In this document: piece by piece, positions 18,041-26,473 of the stretch
How positions within the stretch are numbered: position 1 is the first letter of the stretch
Layout: each line of letters opens with the position of its first letter
Source of the DNA: Pasteuria penetrans
GTDB taxonomy: Bacteria > Bacillota > Bacilli > Thermoactinomycetales > Thermoactinomycetaceae
Length of the DNA: 64,000 bases
NCBI RefSeq assembly: GCF_900538055.1
Contig: NZ_UZAC03000001.1
Location: 310,001-374,000, forward strand
Reading direction: 5' to 3'
The notes under the pieces: model-generated
What the model saw: only the letters and a program-made list of their open reading frames with translations
Databases searched by the model: none
What the model was told of the DNA's origin: nothing
Program-made: the position numbers and the translations under genes

Positions 18041-18813
18041 TGGTTCCTCTGCTTCTTTTCTGATCTCTTTCTGACTCATCCAGGCTAAAAGATTGTCGTT
18101 TTAGTTTTGGTTCACTATCCCTATTGACAAAATACCAGCAATTATGTATACCTTCCCCGCACGGGTGTGGTTCCCCACCATACTTGTTGCGGTGGGTTCA
18201 AAAGATATGGAAATAAAACGGAAATGATTACCATATTGATATTATTTGCGGTATTTGTTGTTGCCCCAGTGCTTAGTTCCCATACCGCATATCGGAAAAG
18301 TCCTCTGTTCCGGTTGTTGTTGGGGTTGTTACTGTTGCGTGGATCTTTACATTCGTTGTCTCCGATAACAGCGAAGATAACAGCAGAACTGTACCTTATA
18401 ACCAACAGAGTGGATGCTGATACTGGTTGGGTAACCATCCCTGTAAAGGGGGGCAGTGTTGATTCGCTGATTCGCCCCCCAGTTTTAGGCCCATCCATGG
18501 GATTTGGGTATTTCAGCATTTGTCCTGCGGCGGTACGGAGGTGGGATCAGTCCCTATTTTTTACATTAAAAACCCTTGCATTATGGAAATACCACATTAT
18601 AGTCTATATTCTTGGCTCTATGATGATCCAGAGGGCAGCATCCCGTTGGGGATGTGAATTTCTGAACAGGGCTTTTGGAGGAGGATTTCCCCCCATTTGA
18701 GGTGCTTCTCCCATGGACTACTATATAAAATAAATTTACTATATTAAAATATAAAACGTATATTTTGGTTTTCTAGCTCTTCCCCCCCTTTTTTACCTAT
18801 GTCACTATAGTAC
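18041..18813. other. Decayed sequence with possible coding debris
   Basis: Plus-strand frames carry protein-like pieces in different phases (MITILILFAVFVVAPVL, VVVGVVTVAWIFTFVVSDN, HYSLYSWLYDDPEGSIPLG), suggesting a broken membrane-protein gene. None has a credible ribosome site over a long frame. Around 18478-18560 an approximately 80-nt segment recurs (see the finding on the recurrent segment). Confidence 0.35.
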
Positions 18814-19200
18814 TTGACCCATCCTAATTCATTAAAAATGGTAATTAATTTCCATTTTCTTTTTGTTTATCTTTCTGTTATACTGTTCCGTAAAAATTGT
18901 GAAACGGCCTATGCAGTTGGCATAAGGATATGCGAGGATTATAAAGAAGTGGCCCCGAAAACGGTAAAAGTATTGCGAAAGGGCCTGCGAGATATCACCA
19001 TCCACCTCGGACACGACCTTACCCATCAGAAGTCGAATCGGAGTACCAACATCCTGGAGAATTTAAACGGTAATTTAAAACGCATTACGAACAAAGCCCG
19101 CTGCTATCCTGATGACAGGGCTGCTTATCGAATATCCACCCTCTTCTGTCTCCGTGATCACCAAAAATGGCAGGAAACAACGGACCAGAGGATAGCATGA
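18814..19200 (+). pseudogene. Fragment of a mutator-type (IS256-like) transposase
   Basis: The C-terminal half of the 128-residue frame reads STNILENLNGNLKRITNKAR, followed by CYPDDRAAYRISTLFCLRDH. This fits the end of mutator-family transposases (the N-ERLN-RxR-FP pattern). The N-terminal part and catalytic Asp residues are missing. The sequence before CETAYAVGIRICEDYKEV is AT-rich and probably not coding. Confidence 0.5.
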
Positions 19201-19318
19201 ATCATAGGGATTGGGAAGAAAGCAGAAATAGTATGGAATCATGTGTTTTTTGCGATTTAGATTGAAAATTTGGTAAAGTAAGAATCTCCTTTTTCCCAAT
19301 CCCTATAAGATTCATAAT
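19198..19318. repeat. Imperfect inverted repeat after the transposase fragment
   Basis: TGAATCATAGGGATTGGGAA near 19198 is mirrored by TTCCCAATCCCTATAAGATTCA near 19294-19315. These could be ends of a short non-autonomous element or one arm of a long hairpin. Confidence 0.5.
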
Positions 19319-19479
19319 AAGAATGGACGAGAAGAGGTTGGAAGACAGGAACGAATTTTCTATCTATACAAATTAATAAGACAATTATGCTTAAAAAATA
19401 CAAGAAAAGGTCACCCAAGGAGGCAAAAAAGTGGGACTAAAAATCCCCTCCGAAAAATGCACACACCCGTCCGGATGCT

Positions 19480-19575
19480 GCCTATCTTTATCCCTGGGCG
19501 ACCCAATCATTGAAGTATATAGTCGTCTCCCCATTCCCTTTCCCCCCGAAACTATGGAAATACCTACCTTCTCAA
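19480..19575 (-). pseudogene. N-terminal remnant of a third seven-TM gene
   Basis: The minus strand has GGGGGGAAAGGG, then ATG and GRRLYTSMIGSP, matching MEK(W)LYTSMIGSPPKD of the two intact copies. The frame then diverges after about 15 codons. It shows that the tandem array once had at least three copies. Confidence 0.6.
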
Positions 19576-19866
19576 TCCCTTACCTTAGACCACAATCGGT
19601 TCCGTTCCCGTTCAGCTCCCAGTTTCTGATCCACCACGGTCGACTATTTCGACATTTGCCCTATGAGTGACACGAAGTAAAATCAATTCCCATTTTTCGT
19701 ATCATAATTCCCACATTCGTAATCCGTAACTCGTCCCTCCGATCCTATGACAACAACCTCCTAGCTTTCCTTCTCCATCCTAATTCTCCAATCGGGGCTA
19801 TAGGACCCTGGCAGTGCGCGGGTAAATCAAAACCACTAGTTGGAGCAAATCCATTTTGGGAATACT

Positions 19867-20030
19867 GTCGAGTAGGACTGGCATCCCAGCCAACCCTCTC
19901 ACAGAACCACACGCTGATCTCCACGACCCCCACCCGACAGGCCTCCCCGCCTTTTCCTTTGACCACTCCTTACACCAGCAGCGCAAGGTGGTTTAGAATC
20001 TTTGCCCCTACCAGCCCAATTCTGAAAAGA
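19867..20030 (-). mobile_element. Shrunken group II intron relic (unit 1)
   Basis: On the minus strand the text follows the order of the group II introns with large internal deletions: GGCTGGTAGG, GCTGCTGGTGTAAGG, AAAGGCGGGGAGGCCTGTC, GTGGAGATCAGCG, then directly TCTGTGAGAGGGTTGGCTG and ...CTACTCGAC. Most of domains I-V is gone, so it cannot splice. Confidence 0.65.
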
Positions 20031-20220
20031 AACAAGACCCCAATCGGGGTCCTCCCTCATCGTCCATACCACTTTGCAAAGCGTACGATCCGACTCCGTT
20101 CACAACCGCAGCTTCGGTATAGTCTTAGCCCTTTCACCTGGCTAAGTCTAGGTGTCCATGCAACAGCCTCTCGTGATTCCAAACGACAATTTTTTAGCTC
20201 GGGTGAGTCAGGAGAGGGGA

Positions 20221-21228
20221 TCAGAAGAGAATCAATTTGATATTAACAATTTCACAGATAAGACCACAAAGTGAAAACAACGTTAAAACACCGAGAATAA
20301 CCCAAAGTAAGCAATTTTTGGTACCACTACGGGACTGTAACACTCTCTTCCCCTGCGTATTATTATAATAATAAAATATTTCTAGATAATTGCAGGGAGG
20401 TGAGAAAATTAAATGCCTGAAAAAACCAGAAGTAGAACGAATGCTGAGGAAGGGCCTAAAGAAAGCACGACGCTGACCTAAGAGAAGATGAGCCCAGGAA
20501 GGTAAGACATGGTAAAGCGAAAAACAAGAAAAAAAACTACCGGCGCGAAATATCATATCCGAATGAAGGGAAGAGCTTGAACCAGCGCCAAAATGGGAAA
20601 CGAAATGAAGCAAATGTAGGGGTAACAAATACTCTAATAGACACATAATGATCCGTCTATTGACAAAACCCACATGAATGCCTTGCACCCTAAACCAATG
20701 TTCTTCTTGCCAAATTCTCCCTCGTAAAGCCGCCATCCATCCTACTGTGCCTAATGTCAACAACCATACGGAGGGAAAGGTCCATAGGAATACACATGTC
20801 ATAATCAAAAACCATACCCCTCCTCCCCATGAAACCAGGTACCAAGCCCCCCTCCTCCATAAACTATGTTGTACTATAGCACGCCGATAATTTTTCCGGT
20901 TTGCGGACCACTGAATCATCTGTCTAGCAGCTACCTGGGCCCGGGAAAGGAATTCATTATTTTTTTCTTTTTTTATTTCCTTTTTTAACAAAAAAATAAC
21001 CATAATAGAAAAACATATATAACCAATGGAACCTATCATCAATGGCATTCCATACTTTGGCAACGCCTGTACCCCTTCTACCATGTAGAGTGACACAGAG
21101 AAGAAGAGTAAAAAATGAAAGAGAAAGCTAATCCAACCCCAACGCACCACAACGAATCGTATAGGGTAACAAAGATCTGTATCCTTGGGCGGCGACCCAA
21201 TCATTGAAGTATACAGCCATTTCTCCAT
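20221..21228 (-). CDS. Seven-TM membrane protein of unknown function (copy 1)
   Basis: 335 residues, ATG at 21228 preceded by GGGGGGAAGGAA. There are seven predicted helices: WISFLFHFLLFFSVSLYMV, PLMIGSIGYICFSIMVIFLL, WYLVSWGGGVWFLIMTCVF, VWLLTLGTVGWMAAL, IIMCLLEYLLPLHLLHFV, a sixth ending PSWAHLLLGQRR, and LLWVILGVLTLFSLCGLIC. A charged linker (KKEIKKEKNNE) follows helix 2. Copy 2 at 21908 is about 94% identical. The protein at 48335 shares the layout and the P(S/N)W.HL.LGQR(R/K) motif. No known family comes to mind and no enzymatic signature is seen. The presence of three or more copies suggests an adaptive, lineage-specific role. Confidence 0.75.
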   Translation of the reverse strand: MEKWLYTSMIGSPPKDTDLCYPIRFVVVRWGWISFLFHFLLFFSVSLYMVEGVQALPKYGMPLMIGSIGYICFSIMVIFLLKKEIKKEKNNEFLSRAQVAARQMIQWSANRKNYRRAIVQHSLWRRGAWYLVSWGGGVWFLIMTCVFLWTFPSVWLLTLGTVGWMAALRGRIWQEEHWFRVQGIHVGFVNRRIIMCLLEYLLPLHLLHFVSHFGAGSSSSLHSDMIFRAGSFFSCFSLYHVLPSWAHLLLGQRRAFFRPFLSIRSTSGFFRHLIFSPPCNYLEIFYYYNNTQGKRVLQSRSGTKNCLLWVILGVLTLFSLCGLICEIVNIKLILF

Positions 21229-21553
21229 TTCCTTCCCCCCGAAACCATAGAAATACCTGCTCCTAAATTCCTTAGACCAAAATTGGTTTCATTCCCATTC
21301 AATTCCCAGTTTCTGATCCACCACGGTCGACTATTTCGACATTTGCCCTATGAGTGACACGAAGTAAAATCAATTCCCATTTTTCGTATCATAATTCCCA
21401 CATTCGTAATCCGTAACTCGTCCCTCCGATCCTATAACAACAACCTCCTAGCTTTCCTTCTCCATCCTAATTCTCCAATCGGGGCTATAGGACCCTGGCA
21501 GTGCGCAGGTAAATCAAAACCACTAGTTGGAGCAAATCCATTTTGGGAATACT

Positions 21554-21717
21554 GTCGAGTAGGACTGGCATCCCAGCCAACCCTCTCACAGAACCACACG
21601 CTGATCTCCACGACCCCCACCCGACAGGCCTCCCCGCCTTTTCCTTTGACCACTCCTTACACCAGCAGCGCAAGGTGGTTTAGAATCTTTGCCCCTACCA
21701 GCCCAATTCTGAAAAGA
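21554..21717 (-). mobile_element. Shrunken group II intron relic (unit 2)
   Basis: Essentially identical to the relic at 19867-20030. It was duplicated as part of the unit, so the intron decayed before the tandem duplication happened. Confidence 0.65.
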
Positions 21718-21907
21718 AACAAGACCCCAATCGGGGTCCTCCCTCATCGTCCATACCACTTTGCAAAGCGTACGATCCGACTCCGTTCACAACCGCAGCT
21801 TCGGTATAGTCTTAGCCCTTTCACCTGGCTAAGTCTAGGTGTCCATGCAACAGCCTCTCGTGATTCCAAACGACAATTTTTTAGCTCGGGTGAGTCAGGA
21901 GAGGGGA

Positions 21908-22915
21908 TCAGAAGAGAATCAATTTGATATTAACAATTTCACAGATAAGACCACAAAGTGAAAACAACGTTAAAACACCGAGAATAACCCAAAGTAAGCA
22001 ATTTTTGGTACCACTACGGGACTGTAACACTCTCTTCCTCTGTGTATTATTATAATAATCAAATATTTCTAGATAATTGCAGGGAGGTGAGAAAATTAAA
22101 TGCCTGAAAAAACCAGAAGTAGAACGAATGCTAAGGAAGGGCCTAAAGAAAGCACGGCGCTGGCCTAAGAGGAGATGAGCCCAGGAAGGTAAAACAGGGT
22201 AAAGCGAAAAACAAGAAAAAGAACTACCGGCGCGAAATATCATATCCGAATGAAGAGAAGGGTTTGAACCAGCGCCAAAATGAGAAACGAAATGAAGCAA
22301 ATGTAGGAATAACAAATACCCTAATAGACACATAATGATCCGTCTATTGACAAAACCCACATGAATGCCTTGCACCCTCAACCAGTGTTCTTCTTGCCAA
22401 ATTCTCCCTCGTAAAGCCGCCATCCATCCTACTGTGCCTAGTGTCACCAACCATACGGAAGGAAAGGTCCATAGGGATACACATGTCATAACCAAAAACC
22501 ATACCCCTCCTCCCCATGAAACCAAGTACCAAGCCCCCCTTCTCCATAAACTATGTTGTACTATAGCACGCCGATAATTTTTACGGTTTGTGGACCACTG
22601 AATCATCTGTCTAGCAGCTACCTGGGCCCGGGAAAGGAATTCATTATTTTTTTCTTTTTTTATTTCCTTTTTTAACAAAAAAATAACCATAATAGAAAAA
22701 CATATATAACCAATGGAACCTATCATCAATGGCATTACATACCTTGGCAACGCCTGTACCCCTTCTACCATGTAGAGTGACACAGGGAAGGAGAGTAAAA
22801 AATGAAAGAGAAAGCTAATCCAACCCCAACGCGCCACAACGAATCGTATAGGGTAACAAAGATCTGTATCCTTGGGTGGCGGCCCAATCATTGAAGTATA
22901 CGGCCATTTCTCCAT
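21908..22915 (-). CDS. Seven-TM membrane protein of unknown function (copy 2)
   Basis: 335 residues from ATG at 22915 with GGGGGGAAGGG upstream. The frame runs back to 22990, but only the MEKW start is shared with copy 1. It has the same seven helices. It differs from copy 1 at about 20 positions, many of them clear changes of character (L5P, S12P, G60V, EYLLPLH/GYLLFLH, FYYYNNTQGK/FDYYNNTQRK). The C-terminal 30 residues and the downstream 480 bp are identical between copies, which points to recent duplication or gene conversion there. Confidence 0.75.
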   Translation of the reverse strand: MEKWPYTSMIGPPPKDTDLCYPIRFVVARWGWISFLFHFLLSFPVSLYMVEGVQALPRYVMPLMIGSIGYICFSIMVIFLLKKEIKKEKNNEFLSRAQVAARQMIQWSTNRKNYRRAIVQHSLWRRGAWYLVSWGGGVWFLVMTCVSLWTFPSVWLVTLGTVGWMAALRGRIWQEEHWLRVQGIHVGFVNRRIIMCLLGYLLFLHLLHFVSHFGAGSNPSLHSDMIFRAGSSFSCFSLYPVLPSWAHLLLGQRRAFFRPFLSIRSTSGFFRHLIFSPPCNYLEIFDYYNNTQRKRVLQSRSGTKNCLLWVILGVLTLFSLCGLICEIVNIKLILF

Positions 22916-23069
22916 TCCCTTCCCCCCCGAAACTATAGAAATACCTGCTCCTAAATTCCTTAGACCAAAATTGGTTTCATTCCCATTCAATTCCCAGTTT
23001 CTATACCACTGCGGTCAACTATTTCGACATTTGCTCTTAAGTAAATCACAACACTAGGAAGGAAATCCA

Positions 23070-23140
23070 TTTAGGAATATCGAACTCATAATTTAGGAAT
23101 ATCGAACTCATAATAGTGATGAAACCCCCGTAATGGGGGT
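23070..23140. repeat. 22-bp exact tandem repeat followed by a C5/G5 hairpin
   Basis: The 22-bp segment at 23070-23091 (begins TTTAGGAATATCG) is repeated exactly at 23092-23113. At 23124-23140 ACCCCC-GTAAT-GGGGGT makes a 6-bp hairpin. Confidence 0.7.
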
Positions 23141-23301
23141 GTAGCAAGGGATTTGAATTACCCGGCTTGATCCAGCCAACGCACAATCCAAATTGCGGAG
23201 AATCATTGTAAGATGAACCAAACATTAGATCGAAACTCGAACAGATACGGCAAAAAGGGGTACTGCCGCAACATCAGACTAGCACCCGAATATAGTTCCA
23301 T

Positions 23302-23333
23302 GAGCTGGATTGGCATTTCAGCCAACCCAGCTC
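23302..23333 (-). terminator. Hairpin resembling a group II intron domain VI, downstream of the 23359 ORF
   Basis: GAGCTGG...CCAGCTC at the base with TTGGC-TGAAAT-GCCAA at the tip. The tip GGTTGGCTGAAATGCCA is the same as in the domain VI hairpins of the introns in this window. It lies 26 bp past the stop of the small ORF and could serve as its 3' end. No T-run. Confidence 0.4.
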
Positions 23334-23358
23334 GACAATTGTTATTTACGGATATCAT

Positions 23359-23580
23359 TCACGAACAAAATCGATCACAAATATAAGTGCTACCTATACC
23401 AGTAAGTGTCGCTGCACCCGCACCAACTACATGACCAAAGGGCTTCGTCACGGGATGGATCTGAGAGACCAACAAGCCAATCACGTAACCACCTGCACCC
23501 GTGACACCGCCGCAGGCAAGATCACAAACACCCAAGCGCTTAAACCGTCCCCCACTAATCTCACTAGAGTATTTGTACAA
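23359..23580 (-). CDS. Bacteriocin-like small peptide with a possible double-glycine leader
   Basis: The best start is a TTG at 23580 with AAAGGGGG nine bases upstream, giving 73 residues; the frame extends to 23613. The front reads YKYSSEISGG, ending in ISGG as in double-glycine leaders (I at -4, GG at -2/-1). The mature part would be RFKRLGVCDLACGG followed by a glycine-zipper helix (VTGAGGYVIGLLVS) and a second Gly-rich stretch (GHVVGAGAATLTGIGS), ending with two more Cys. This is the composition of pore-forming class II bacteriocins or holin-like peptides. No transporter or immunity gene is adjacent. It overlaps the tail of the truncated transposase frame, so it might be frameshifted transposase remnant instead. 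Confidence 0.4.
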   Translation of the reverse strand: MYKYSSEISGGRFKRLGVCDLACGGVTGAGGYVIGLLVSQIHPVTKPFGHVVGAGAATLTGIGSTYICDRFCS

Positions 23581-23584
23581 ATCG

Positions 23585-24820
23585 TCAGTACCCCCTTTCA
23601 CCAACTGGAACAAAGAGGGTATCCATGCCTATGGCTGTATATACTGTCGTGCTCAGATCCCTTTCGAAATATTGTATAGCATCGTTGTAATAGGGTTGCA
23701 GCCACTGCGAAAGCGTTTCCGGGGGCGTCTGAAGGTTGAACCTTTCCTTCAGGAGTTTGCTACTATTTCGCAAGGAAAAGCCTGGAAGATAAAGACAATA
23801 AATGAAATCTTTGAGGGTATTCTTTGCACTCTGATAACGTGGTAACGAGTACGGTGAAAATTCCCATCTTGTCCTAGGAACCTCTAGATCTAGTTCCCCA
23901 AACAGTGTGCTATATCCGCGATGATAGACCCCATTCCCCTCATCCTGGGGATATTTCAGACAATGGAGGGTTTGATCTACACGCATGCGTAAGTTACATA
24001 GGTCCTCGACAACGGGTTTCCAAGTCTTTGGGTCGGTTAGAGGGTCTATCTCTGGGATCCATGCGTTTTTCAACAATCCAATCAGCGCCCGCACCAAAAT
24101 ACTACCACCGTCGTGATGGAACATAAGGCTAGTAACGTCATTCAGGAGAAGGGAATCCTTCGTTTTTTCCTTGTGATTCGATGGACAACACAATAATAGC
24201 AGTTTCTCAATCAGATGCCTAGATTCCTCCCACTCCTTGGGACCCCATGAGGTAATTCCCTCCTTGAGATCATCGAAAAAACGTTGAGCACGTAAGAATC
24301 GATCCCGAGTTTTTGGATCGTGCAATTGATGATATCCATCCCCTTCGGATCGTGCATTCCCCGGACCTTTATCTTTTCCGTCACGCAAAGTTATGGATGG
24401 AGAATCCTCGATCAGTGGGTTGGGTTCCGTTTCTTGGGGGGCAGGGGACGGATTCGTACTATGTAATTTCCCAATCTCACCGGCTACCGCAGACCATTTT
24501 GTGTCCTTATTCCCTGCTGCCATTGCCGTTGCCTTGTTGGCTAGGGCCAGCTTCTCGTTTGCCATTGTCATTGTCTCGTTGGCTAGGGCCAGCTTCTCGT
24601 TTGCCATTGCCATTATGGGCCTATCGGTTAGAATCAGTTTCTCATCTATTAAGACATTATGGCTATGACAGAAGGGACACGTACTTTTCAGTGTTTTTCC
24701 ACAATACGGGGAGTCAATGGACCGGTCGCCTATCTTCATCGAATTTCTAGCTATCCATGACTCTTCTTTTTGGATATTGATTTTTCCTGATAATGTTGTA
24801 TTATGGGTATGGATGCTCAT
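23585..24820 (-). pseudogene. Truncated transposase-like protein with an odd N-terminal repeat region
   Basis: 411 residues, ATG at 24820 with AGAAGGG well placed. The N-terminal part has CPFCHSHNVLIDEKL, then a degenerate repeat (MANEKLALANETMTMANEKL, about residues 72-95). A long charged middle follows, which I do not recognise. The C-terminal 90 residues look like a transposase HTH region (KDFIYCLYLPGFSLRNSSKL, ETLSQWLQPYY). The frame ends just after what would be the first catalytic Asp (AIGMDTLFVPV), so the DDE core is missing. Either it is a broken IS transposase or a captured one fused to another domain. Confidence 0.5.
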
Positions 24821-25000
24821 GTTTTCCCTTCTCTGAGTTTATTGTTTGTTGGTGATCAATATTCTACCAGAGGTAGGGGGCATGAGTCATCCCCTTTTTA
24901 CATAATAACGCTTCATTCTTTTTCACTGCAGATCGTGCGATCGTGCCCTATTTGTTGATCAGATCGCTTTGTCCATGGTAATGGAACCTTGTTCCATCTT

Positions 25001-25032
25001 ATCCGTAATGTTGACAACATTACGGATTTTTT
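25001..25032 (+). terminator. Orphan near-perfect intrinsic terminator
   Basis: ATCCGTAATGTT-GAC-AACATTACGGAT makes a 12-bp stem with a 3-nt loop, followed by TTTTTTG. No plus-strand gene lies upstream for several kb, so what it terminates is unclear. A smaller ATGGAAC/GTTCCAT hairpin precedes it at about 24981. Confidence 0.75.
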
Positions 25033-25684
25033 GTTGTTTTGTACGTACCATAAACAGGATGGATCTTACTACAACACAATGTTCGTCTTCCGCGCAAGGA
25101 CCTAGTAAAAATTTTATAAAAATTCATATGAAATAAGATAAATACCCCTGGGATACAAAAACAGGAACAGTGTCATAACAAAATGTTATTATGTTACTCA
25201 ATTGCTTTACGAAAAGGTGAGACTAGATTCATAGATAGGGCATTCCCCACAAGAAATTGCACGATCCCAGAGGAATGTACACACCCGTTCGGATACTTTC
25301 CCCCCCAAAAAAGCACACGAAAAACACCCCAGAATCCCCCTCACGGAATCGGAAATATTATAAAAAACAAAAATCCCTTATATAATGACAAATGAATATA
25401 TATCATATAAAAAAATAATTATTTTCATATATAAAATAAAAATAATATTGCAATGCAATCGTTTGTACTCCGATACTTTTGGGATCCACCAAGAATACTA
25501 CATCATGATGGTGCAAAGCAGAACCGTCCCCAAAATTCATATTTACATATTATTTTTAAAAAATGTTTAGTGGTTGGGATCGTTACTGGTAGCCCTACTA
25601 TATATTGACACCAACACTATCAATAGATTAAGAACTAGAGATAAGAATATAAACACACCCCTAGGACCACGATGCAAGAGGTCC
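25033..25684. other. Gene-free AT-rich stretch
   Basis: No supported gene. Around 25255-25300 a short segment (GAATGTACACACCCGTTCGGAT) resembles the debris at about 19450, so this is probably more decayed repeat sequence. Confidence 0.45.
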
Positions 25685-26386
25685 CTACCCTATTTCAAAC
25701 ATCGTCCCATCACTACCACCCAGCGCCCCCCTCCACGACAACAACCTTCGACAATCCCCGCAAATCATTTCTGAAATCGTTTTCTCGGGAAGGGTGGCAT
25801 CAATTACGCAGAAACGATCAGCGCTTTGTTCAGCCAGTTCATGATAGCCGCGTCGTACCCGGTGATAAAAGGCATCCTCACGACATTCCATAGGATCCAA
25901 TTGCTGACCCCGTTGCTGCAATCGATGACGAGATTCCTCCACCGTTAGGTCGAGAAGATACGTTCGATGGGGAACCCAACCATCAGAAGCCCATGTAAGC
26001 CACTTCATCCCTAATGCTGGATCCTTTCCCTCCCCATAAAATTGATAAGCTATGTTGGAGTCAAGATAACGATCGGAAACCACCACGTGACCCGCCAGAA
26101 GATTGGGTACAATGACTTTGTCCACCAATTGGGCACGTGCCGACGCATACAATAAAACCTGCGTCTTCCAGGAAAGATCCCCTTCCCCTTCCTTCATAAG
26201 AAGGTTCCTAACTTGATCACCAACCAGAGTACCCCCGGGATCCTTGGTTATCGTGTACGCACAGCCCTGCTGACTTAGCCAGTTTTTCAGATGACAAGCC
26301 TGTGTTGTCTTTCCCGCCCCTTCCAACCCCTCCAGGGTAATAAAAAAACCTATAGGGCGATCACCTCTACGTGTCCCCAAGAACAT
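25685..26386 (-). CDS. tmk: Thymidylate kinase
   Basis: 233 residues, slightly longer than usual (about 210) because of an N-terminal and a C-terminal extension. It has the P-loop GLEGAGKTTQ, the DR motif SDRYLDSNIAYQ and the lid region (LTVEESRHRLQQRG). It phosphorylates dTMP to dTDP. The ATG at 26386 abuts GGGGGG; a TTG two codons later is better spaced from it, so the exact start is uncertain. It follows yaaO as in B. subtilis; yaaQ, yaaR and holB, normally next, are absent and the gene is followed by AT-rich debris. Confidence 0.93.
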   Translation of the reverse strand: MFLGTRRGDRPIGFFITLEGLEGAGKTTQACHLKNWLSQQGCAYTITKDPGGTLVGDQVRNLLMKEGEGDLSWKTQVLLYASARAQLVDKVIVPNLLAGHVVVSDRYLDSNIAYQFYGEGKDPALGMKWLTWASDGWVPHRTYLLDLTVEESRHRLQQRGQQLDPMECREDAFYHRVRRGYHELAEQSADRFCVIDATLPEKTISEMICGDCRRLLSWRGALGGSDGTMFEIG

Positions 26387-26473
26387 CCCCCCGCTATTTT
26401 TGAATCCAACTGCTACATCCTATCACAAACGTCGTCTCGAAATTCCCTTGCCACAACAACACAGACATTGCCA

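Larger units (their letters stand above)
19620..21306. repeat. Tandem duplication, unit 1 (1687 bp)
   Basis: Every landmark in this unit recurs 1687 bp later (for example the seven-TM gene stop at 20221 and 21908). It contains a group II intron relic, an intergenic segment and one seven-TM gene. The roughly 480-bp non-coding part is nearly identical between units, while the gene shows about 20 amino-acid differences. Confidence 0.9.
21307..22994. repeat. Tandem duplication, unit 2
   Basis: Second copy of the 19620-21306 unit, joined head to tail. After it the gene-upstream segment recurs once more (from about 22995), so the array ends with a partial third repeat. Confidence 0.9.

Noticed and set aside
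18142-18519. 125-codon minus ORF rich in Asn
   Set aside because: Asn runs come from the complement of a GTT-rich stretch; no start signal. The plus-strand frames look more protein-like but are broken.
19745-20240. Short ORFs duplicated exactly at 21432-21927
   Set aside because: Conservation comes from the recent tandem duplication and the text is group II intron relic and intergenic sequence, not protein.
23070-23140. Possible CRISPR-like repeat
   Set aside because: Only two directly adjacent 22-bp copies with no spacers; a simple tandem duplication. No CRISPR array or cas gene was seen in the window.
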